Source: Phycomyces nitens
Taxonomy: Eukaryota; Mucoromycota; Mucoromycetes; Mucorales; Phycomycetaceae
Direction of reading: 5' to 3'
Length of the DNA stretch: 64,000 bases
Assembly: GCA_022702545.1 (NCBI GenBank)
Contig: JAHRBC010000003.1
Span: forward strand, 7,986,086-8,050,085
Part shown: piece after piece, positions 55,988-64,000 of the stretch
How the letters are laid out: each line of letters opens with the position of its first letter
Numbering within the stretch: position 1 is the stretch's first letter
The notes under the pieces: model-generated
Database searches by the model: none
Seen by the model: the letters and a program-made list of their open reading frames with translations, nothing else
What the model was told of the DNA's origin: nothing
Position numbers and translations under genes: made by a program

Positions 55988-57480
55988 ATTGCCCATCCAG
56001 GTTAACAATCATCAGTTAAACTCTCTGTAATCTTATAATTTATTCTGACTCTCTCTCTTTCTATCAATCTTATAGACCTCTTTGACTCACACATCTCATT
56101 ATATTATACTGTCATCGGGACCATGGTAAAAAAGTCTTTTCAAATCAAAATTTTCCTTATCTGAATTTGTTTACTCTGCAATAGACCACCCCTACCATTC
56201 ACCCCATCTGCCTCTTCCATAATCTACAGCTGCTATCATGATGGTAATGCCGTTTCTTGTTCTTTATACTTTTCTATAATATTATTTCCGTTTGCTCTTT
56301 TTATCTTATAGCCCTATTCCACCCGCATGGCCTATTATATAGCACCATCATCAGTGCCCAGGTAAAAAAAAACTTTTTTGTGTCAAAAAAAAAAAATTTC
56401 TTTTCTAACGTTGCTTATTCTAATTTAGGCTATCACCATCACTGTCCACCCCATCTGCCTCTCTCATCATCTACGACTGGTTATCATAATGGTAATGCCG
56501 TTTCTTGGCCTTTATTCTTTTCCATAATATTATTCTGGCTATTTACTAATAATTTTCTATACTCTTAACAAGACACTATTATTGGCCGCCATATACCATC
56601 CCTCTACTATAATCACCAACTCTGTTTTTGGTATGTAAATAAATTTTTCTATCACTCAATTCACCCATATTAATTTATTTTATCCCATCTCTAGTCAATC
56701 CAATCATACAAGATGCCATGTCACACAATTCAGCCCCTCTTTGTCCATTCTTATCCAATCTTTGCAATGTAAGTATAATATCCCTCGCATCTTGAATAGC
56801 ACCCGCACTCTTGAATATATATCGCTAATATAACTTTTATTATATCAGAACACTACCACAACCACCTAAATTGCCGCCAGACCCTATTTTCAGGTATTGT
56901 TCAGTAGAGAAGCACCCGATCCAAGTAGTATCAAGTAGGCTGGTAGAAGCGGCAAGGATAGACCGTAATAGTATTAGAACTCGTGTATAGAACCATTCTA
57001 TTCTTTCCAATAAACACAAATATAAACCATAAACAACCTAATAAGTACGGGATATAAAATAATTGAGAGTATATCACTGGTCGAGAGTAATAAAGAAGAT
57101 ACCAAAATCAATAAATAATGGGCTATCTACTGTAGGCAAAGTACCTTATACTACAGTTATGTGACTTCTCAAGGGTGTAGGCAAAGGAACCTCGCCATTC
57201 TATTTTTAATAGACTTATTGAATATAATAAAATTAAAACTGAGATTTGCATAGGTAATTCTGGTATTCACTTCAAGTTGACATATTAAGAATACTAACTC
57301 CCCTTACTAGCATCACCCCTAGTGGACTAAACACCAGTGTTTAGCGCGAAAATGCTCAGGCACCAAAGGTACCTTGTGCACTAGGCATTTGTTCACATAA
57401 ACTCCAGTATATACCTTACCTTTGTCCAGGAATATACCTACCTATATACCAGTGTATATCAAATGGTTTTCCCAGTGCTA

Positions 57481-57865
57481 CTTCTTTGTCTTACCCTTTT
57501 CTTTACTATGTTATAGTATTTTTTTTATTATATTTTTCCTTTGGCCTTGATGGCATCATTTTATTATTTTATTATTTCATTTTTCGGTTATTCTTTTAGT
57601 TATTTTCTTTGTCTATAAAAGACATTCTTTTCTAATGAAATAAAGATCATCAGTCAGTTTTACGATCAATTTTACGGTTATTTTATTCTTTTGAGTTTAA
57701 GCTCTCGATCTCTGAAGAGCAGTTATATTTTGCCCGGTCATTTTGGGGATATTTCTGTTGAGTTTCGTTAGTCTTTTACTGGTTCTTTCATTGTTTCTTT
57801 TATATATTTTTTTTTTGTCGCCCGTTCGGTTACCATACACAACCATACAAACACATCACGCGTCA
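57481..57865 (+). mobile_element. Solo LTR type 2 at the tRNA-Lys locus, right part
   Basis: Continues 46708-47004 after A2, with TCTATAAAAGACATTC (about 57611), and ends CACGCGTCA at 57865. It is followed by TATC (57866-57869). Confidence 0.85.
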
Positions 57866-57869
57866 TATC

Positions 57870-58621
57870 TGACACGTGTGTTGTGGGCAGGTTCGGTTTC
57901 GACCATGAAGCCGGACCAAGGGCCCGGACATAGACGTAGGAGGGGTCGGTGGCCGGACAAGTCCGAGTAAGAAGTCCGAGCCGAGTGAGTTGGGCGGGTT
58001 TCTGGTGAGATGACGTTGGCTGGGCGATCCCCGAGTTTCTATATTTTTCTTTCTTCCCAGTCTTTTCCCGTTTTTATTTTATCACATTTATTTATTTCCT
58101 TTTTTATATTATTTCCTTTCCTATTTCTTTTGTGAATCCTTGACACCTTCTTGCAGGATTGCACCATTTTACACCTCTTTAAACAATTGTCTTTGTACAA
58201 TGTACTTCTTCCATTTTTACTTTTATTATTTTTACAATATTTTTATACTATACTTTATCACACTTGTCTAGAATTACATCATTTTATTCACTTATTTCTT
58301 TATTCTTTGTTTTACCTTGACTGCGATGGCACAATTCCATCCATTTATTTTATTATTTTCAGTTATTCCTTTTCGATTCTGAATGTCTATAAAAGACATT
58401 CAGTTTTCAATCAATAAAACATATCTTTCGTTGGGTTTAATACCGGTTCTATTTTATTTTATTTGTACTTTTCGATCTCTGAAGAGCAGTGATATTTTGC
58501 CCGGTTACATTTTGGGAATATACTGTTGAGTTTCGTTAGTCATTTTCTTTATCTTTATTATCGTTTTATTATTTGCCGTCGTTCGTCACTATACACAACC
58601 GTATACACACATCACGCGTCA
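57870..58621 (+). mobile_element. Solo LTR type 3 at the tRNA-Lys locus
   Basis: A 752-bp copy of 8240-8992, followed by TATC (58622-58625) and then by DNA not found elsewhere in the window. This places the far edge of the stack. Confidence 0.82.
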
Positions 58622-58625
58622 TATC

Positions 58626-58670
58626 ATTGTACATTACCATAATTAATAGATTCTGTATGTTAAAATACTG
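58626..58670. other. Short unique strip before the satellite
   Basis: About 45 bp (ATTGTACATTACC...) between the last TATC and the first satellite unit. It is the original upstream flank of the tRNA-Lys gene before the insertions. Confidence 0.7.
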
Positions 58671-61600
58671 GCTAGGGTTAGGGAATGGTACTAGGGTATG
58701 GGCTGTGTTTAGGGAATAGGGTTAGGGTATAGGGTTAGGGAATGGTACTAGGGTATGGGCTGTGTTTAGGGAATAGGGTTAGGGTATAGGGTTAGGGAAT
58801 GGTACTAGGGTATGGGCTGTGTTTAGGGAATAGGGTTAGGGTATAGGGTTAGGGAATGGTACTAGGGTATGGGCTGTGTTTAGGGAATAGGGTTAGGGTA
58901 TAGGGTTAGGGAATGGTACTAGGGTATGGGCTGTGTTTAGGGAATAGGGTTAGGGTATAGGGTTAGGGAATGGTACTAGGGTATGGGCTGTGTTTAGGGA
59001 ATAGGGTTAGGGTATAGGGTTAGGGAATGGTACTAGGGTATGGGCTGTGTTTAGGGAATAGGGTTAGGGTATAGGGTTAGGGAATGGTACTAGGGTATGG
59101 GCTGTGTTTAGGGAATAGGGTTAGGGTATAGGGTTAGGGAATGGTACTAGGGTATGGGCTGTGTTTAGGGAATAGGGTTAGGGTATAGGGTTAGGGAATG
59201 GTACTAGGGTATGGGCTGTGTTTAGGGAATAGGGTTAGGGTATAGGGTTAGGGAATGGTACTAGGGTATGGGCTGTGTTTAGGGAATAGGGTTAGGGTAT
59301 AGGGTTAGGGAATGGTACTAGGGTATGGGCTGTGTTTAGGGAATAGGGTTAGGGTATAGGGTTAGGGAATGGTACTAGGGTATGGGCTGTGTTTAGGGAA
59401 TAGGGTTAGGGTATAGGGTTAGGGAATGGTACTAGGGTATGGGCTGTGTTTAGGGAATAGGGTTAGGGTATAGGGTTAGGGAATGGTACTAGGGTATGGG
59501 CTGTGTTTAGGGAATAGGGTTAGGGTATAGGGTTAGGGAATGGTACTAGGGTATGGGCTGTGTTTAGGGAATAGGGTTAGGGTATAGGGTTAGGGAATGG
59601 TACTAGGGTATGGGCTGTGTTTAGGGAATAGGGTTAGGGTATAGGGTTAGGGAATGGTACTAGGGTATGGGCTGTGTTTAGGGAATAGGGTTAGGGTATA
59701 GGGTTAGGGAATGGTACTAGGGTATGGGCTGTGTTTAGGGAATAGGGTTAGGGTATAGGGTTAGGGAATGGTACTAGGGTATGGGCTGTGTTTAGGGAAT
59801 AGGGTTAGGGTATAGGGTTAGGGAATGGTACTAGGGTATGGGCTGTGTTTAGGGAATAGGGTTAGGGTATAGGGTTAGGGAATGGTACTAGGGTATGGGC
59901 TGTGTTTAGGGAATAGGGTTAGGGTATAGGGTTAGGGAATGGTACTAGGGTATGGGCTGTGTTTAGGGAATAGGGTTAGGGTATAGGGTTAGGGAATGGT
60001 ACTAGGGTATGGGCTGTGTTTAGGGAATAGGGTTAGGGTATAGGGTTAGGGAATGGTACTAGGGTATGGGCTGTGTTTAGGGAATAGGGTTAGGGTATAG
60101 GGTTAGGGAATGGTACTAGGGTATGGGCTGTGTTTAGGGAATAGGGTTAGGGTATAGGGTTAGGGAATGGTACTAGGGTATGGGCTGTGTTTAGGGAATA
60201 GGGTTAGGGTATAGGGTTAGGGAATGGTACTAGGGTATGGGCTGTGTTTAGGGAATAGGGTTAGGGTATAGGGTTAGGGAATGGTACTAGGGTATGGGCT
60301 GTGTTTAGGGAATAGGGTTAGGGTATAGGGTTAGGGAATGGTACTAGGGTATGGGCTGTGTTTAGGGAATAGGGTTAGGGTATAGGGTTAGGGAATGGTA
60401 CTAGGGTATGGGCTGTGTTTAGGGAATAGGGTTAGGGTATAGGGTTAGGGAATGGTACTAGGGTATGGGCTGTGTTTAGGGAATAGGGTTAGGGTATAGG
60501 GTTAGGGAATGGTACTAGGGTATGGGCTGTGTTTAGGGAATAGGGTTAGGGTATAGGGTTAGGGAATGGTACTAGGGTATGGGCTGTGTTTAGGGAATAG
60601 GGTTAGGGTATAGGGTTAGGGAATGGTACTAGGGTATGGGCTGTGTTTAGGGAATAGGGTTAGGGTATAGGGTTAGGGAATGGTACTAGGGTATGGGCTG
60701 TGTTTAGGGAATAGGGTTAGGGTATAGGGTTAGGGAATGGTACTAGGGTATGGGCTGTGTTTAGGGAATAGGGTTAGGGTATAGGGTTAGGGAATGGTAC
60801 TAGGGTATGGGCTGTGTTTAGGGAATAGGGTTAGGGTATAGGGTTAGGGAATGGTACTAGGGTATGGGCTGTGTTTAGGGAATAGGGTTAGGGTATAGGG
60901 TTAGGGAATGGTACTAGGGTATGGGCTGTGTTTAGGGAATAGGGTTAGGGTATAGGGTTAGGGAATGGTACTAGGGTATGGGCTGTGTTTAGGGAATAGG
61001 GTTAGGGTATAGGGTTAGGGAATGGTACTAGGGTATGGGCTGTGTTTAGGGAATAGGGTTAGGGTATAGGGTTAGGGAATGGTACTAGGGTATGGGCTGT
61101 GTTTAGGGAATAGGGTTAGGGTATAGGGTTAGGGAATGGTACTAGGGTATGGGCTGTGTTTAGGGAATAGGGTTAGGGTATAGGGTTAGGGAATGGTACT
61201 AGGGTATGGGCTGTGTTTAGGGAATAGGGTTAGGGTATAGGGTTAGGGAATGGTACTAGGGTATGGGCTGTGTTTAGGGAATAGGGTTAGGGTATAGGGT
61301 TAGGGAATGGTACTAGGGTATGGGCTGTGTTTAGGGAATAGGGTTAGGGTATAGGGTTAGGGAATGGTACTAGGGTATGGGCTGTGTTTAGGGAATAGGG
61401 TTAGGGTATAGGGTTAGGGAATGGTACTAGGGTATGGGCTGTGTTTAGGGAATAGGGTTAGGGTATAGGGTTAGGGAATGGTACTAGGGTATGGGCTGTG
61501 TTTAGGGAATAGGGTTAGGGTATAGGGTTAGGGAATGGTACTAGGGTATGGGCTGTGTTTAGGGAATAGGGTTAGGGTATAGGGTTAGGGGAATGGTACT

Positions 61601-64000
61601 AGGGTATGGGCTGTGTTTAGGGAATAGGGTTAGGGTATAGGGTTAGGGAATGGTACTAGGGTATGGGCTGTGTTTAGGGAATAGGGTTAGGGTATAGGGT
61701 TAGGGAATGGTACTAGGGTATGGGCTGTGTTTAGGGAATAGGGTTAGGGTATAGGGTTAGGGAATGGTACTAGGGTATGGGCTGTGTTTAGGGAATAGGG
61801 TTAGGGTATAGGGTTAGGGAATGGTACTAGGGTATGGGCTGTGTTTAGGGAATAGGGTTAGGGTATAGGGTTAGGGAATGGTACTAGGGTATGGGCTGTG
61901 TTTAGGGAATAGGGTTAGGGTATAGGGTTAGGGAATGGTACTAGGGTATGGGCTGTGTTTAGGGAATAGGGTTAGGGTATAGGGTTAGGGAATGGTACTA
62001 GGTATGGGCTGTGTTTAGGGAATAGGGTTAGGGTATAGGGTTAGGGAATGGTACTAGGGTATGGGCTGTGTTTAGGGAATAGGGTTAGGGTATAGGGTTA
62101 GGGAATGGTACTAGGGTATGGGCTGTGTTTAGGGAATAGGGTTAGGGTATAGGGTTAGGGAATGGTACTAGGGTATGGGCTGTGTTTAGGGAATAGGGTT
62201 AGGGTATAGGGTTAGGGAATGGTACTAGGGTATGGGCTGTGTTTAGGGAATAGGGTTAGGGTATAGGGTTAGGGAATGGTACTAGGGTATGGGCTGTGTT
62301 TAGGGAATAGGGTTAGGTATAGGGTTAGGGAATGGTACTAGGGTATGGGCTGTGTTTAGGGAATAGGGTTAGGGTATAGGGTTAGGGAATGGTACTAGGG
62401 TATGGGCTGTGTTTAGGGAATAGGGTTAGGGTATAGGGTTAGGGAATGGTACTAGGGTATGGGCTGTGTTTAGGGAATAGGGTTAGGGTATAGGGTTAGG
62501 GAATGGTACTAGGGTATGGGCTGTGTTTAGGGAATAGGGTTAGGGTATAGGGTTAGGGAATGGTACTAGGGTATGGGCTGTGTTTAGGGAATAGGGTTAG
62601 GGTATAGGGTTAGGGAATGGTACTAGGGTATGGGCTGTGTTTAGGGAATAGGGTTAGGGTATAGGGTTAGGGAATGGTACTAGGGTATGGGCTGTGTTTA
62701 GGGAATAGGGTTAGGGTATAGGGTTAGGGAATGGTACTAGGGTATGGGCTGTGTTTAGGGAATAGGGTTAGGGTATAGGGTTAGGGAATGGTACTAGGGT
62801 ATGGGCTGTGTTTAGGGAATAGGGTTAGGGTATAGGGTTAGGGAATGGTACTAGGGTATGGGCTGTGTTTAGGGAATAGGGTTAGGGTATAGGGTTAGGG
62901 AATGGTACTAGGGTATGGGCTGTGTTTAGGGAATAGGGTTAGGGTATAGGGTTAGGGAATGGTACTAGGGTATGGGCTGTGTTTAGGGAATAGGGTTAGG
63001 GTATAGGGTTAGGGAATGGTACTAGGGTATGGGCTGTGTTTAGGGAATAGGGTTAGGGTATAGGGTTAGGGAATGGTACTAGGGTATGGGCTGTGTTTAG
63101 GGAATAGGGTTAGGGTATAGGGTTAGGGAATGGTACTAGGGTATGGGCTGTGTTTAGGGAATAGGGTTAGGGTATAGGGTTAGGGAATGGTACTAGGGTA
63201 TGGGCTGTGTTTAGGGAATAGGGTTAGGGCATAGGGTTAGGGAATGTTTAGGGAATAGGGTTAGGGTATAGGGTTAGGGAATGGTACTAGGGTATGGGCT
63301 GTGTTTAGGGAATAGGGTTAGGGTATAGGGTTAGGGAATGGTACTAGGTATGGGCTGTGTTTAGGGAATAGGGTTAGGGTATAGGGTTAGGGAATGGTAC
63401 TAGGGTATGGGCTGTGTTTAGGGAATAGGGTTAGGGTATAGGGTTAGGGAATGGTACTAGGGTATGGGCTGTGTTTAGGGAATAGGGTTAGGGTATAGGG
63501 TTAGGGAATGGTACTAGGGTATGGGCTGTGTTTAGGGAATAGGGTTAGGGTATAGGGTTAGGGAATGGTACTAGGGTATGGGCTGTGTTTAGGGGAATAG
63601 GGTTAGGTATAGTTAGTGGGAATGGTACTAGGTATACGTTTAGGGAATAGGGTTAGGGTATAGGGGTTAGGGAATGGTACTAGGGTATGGGCTGTGTTTA
63701 GGGAATAGGGTTAGGGTATAGGGTTAGGGAATGTGGTACTAGGGTATGGGTCATGTTTAGGGAATAGGGTTAGGGTATAGGGTTAGGGAATGGCACTAGG
63801 GTATGGGCTGTGTTTAGGGAATAGTCAGGGTTAGGGTATAGGGTTAGGGAATGGTACTAGGGTATGCGGCTGTGTTTAGGGAATAGGGTTAGGTATAGGG
63901 TTAGGGAATGGTACTAGGGTATGGGCTGTGTTTAGGGAATAGGGTTAGGGTATAGGGTTAGGGAATGGTACTAGGGTATGGGCTGTGTTTAGGGAATAGG
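58671..64000 (+). repeat. 57-bp telomere-like satellite array
   Basis: A tandem array of about 93 units to the window edge. The period is 57 bp (for example AATGGTACTAGGG at 58684, 58741 and 58798). Each unit holds three TTAGGG, plus ATAGGG and CTAGGG variants and the words TGGTACTAGGGTATGGGCTG and GTGTTTAGGGAATAGGG. Units are almost identical to about 63200. Single-G gains or losses occur at about 61590, 62002, 62316 and 63347, a shortened unit lies near 63245, and several disturbed units occupy 63590-63890. The G-rich strand points rightward, as at a right chromosome end. The array does not end in the window. Confidence 0.97.

Larger units (their letters stand above)
52180..57020 (+). ncRNA. 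Third unit of A2, split by CACTA-1, putative
   Basis: The start region (TTGGATTCCATCCATTACACC, about 52188) matches C and D. CACTA-1 is inserted at 52338 in the first block, at the point corresponding to TGCATTGCTCCTCC in C (about 14303). The unit resumes at 55988 with blocks starting at about 56076, 56185, 56312, 56430, 56573, 56695 and 56849 and ends at CCAATAAACACAAATATAAA (about 57008). Open frames here such as 56257-56568 cross predicted introns. Confidence 0.42.
47005..57477 (+). mobile_element. CACTG element A2, complete, hosting CACTA-1
   Basis: It begins CACTGAAAAAACGGCCCTG and ends ATGGTTTTCCCAGTG, with duplicated CTA. Minus CACTA-1 and its duplication (3653 bp) it is 6820 bp. Order: transposase (plus), accessory gene (minus), third unit (plus, split by CACTA-1). 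It is inverted relative to A1 and nearly identical where both are present. Confidence 0.94.

Noticed and set aside
58671..64000. CRISPR-like array
   Set aside because: Units are contiguous with no variable spacers; it is a satellite.

Overview
This window looks like a repeat-rich subtelomeric region of a fungal chromosome. The genes have short spliceosomal introns (GT-AG, a few GC-AG) and the intergenic DNA is AT-rich. There is a Ty3-type retrotransposon with an initiator-tRNA-like primer site, and the right 5.3 kb is a satellite built from TTAGGG-like words. An early-diverging (Mucoromycota-like) fungus is my guess, from general resemblance only. Apart from two tRNA genes I see no conserved host gene; almost everything is mobile DNA, much of it nested.

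The dominant players are six copies of a large DNA transposon that starts with CACTG, makes 3-bp target duplications and encodes a Tnp2-like (CACTA/En-Spm superfamily) transposase. I call them A1 (window start-6195), B1 (9266-23884), C (9281-15783, inside B1), D (24645-38619), B2 (29630-35990, inside D) and A2 (47005-57477). Without their guests they are about 6.4-7.6 kb. Each carries the same three units: a four-exon transposase with an N-terminal zinc-finger-like segment and an acidic linker; a convergent four-exon accessory gene with constant 306-nt and 186-nt internal exons; and a third unit, divergent from the accessory gene, made of many micro-exon-like blocks without a convincing reading frame. 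A1/A2 and B1/B2 are near-identical inverted pairs.

Two smaller families with CACTA termini have jumped into the large ones: CACTA-1 (right part in A1, complete in A2 at 52338-55987) and CACTA-2 (21870-23615, in exon 1 of the B1 transposase). A young Ty3/gypsy element with an intact 1609-codon gag-pol lies at 40005-45564. A second Ty3 copy survives as pieces at 23885-24644 and 38620-39223, split by D. Three types of solo-LTR-like repeats are stacked in the same order 11-12 bp upstream of a tRNA-Glu gene (6459-6529) and a tRNA-Lys gene (45610-45681), each separated by a short locus-specific word.

Layout: 1-6195 A1 with CACTA-1; 6196-9265 tRNA-Glu and LTR stack; 9266-23884 B1 with C and CACTA-2 inside; 23885-24644 Ty3 gag piece; 24645-38619 D with B2 inside; 38620-40004 Ty3 and LTR remnants; 40005-45564 complete Ty3; 45610-58625 tRNA-Lys and LTR stack, interrupted by A2 with CACTA-1; 58671-64000 57-bp satellite. 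Paralogous empty sites inside the window fix many borders to the base. Most transposase copies carry single-base homopolymer frameshifts or insertions, so few are likely functional as sequenced.
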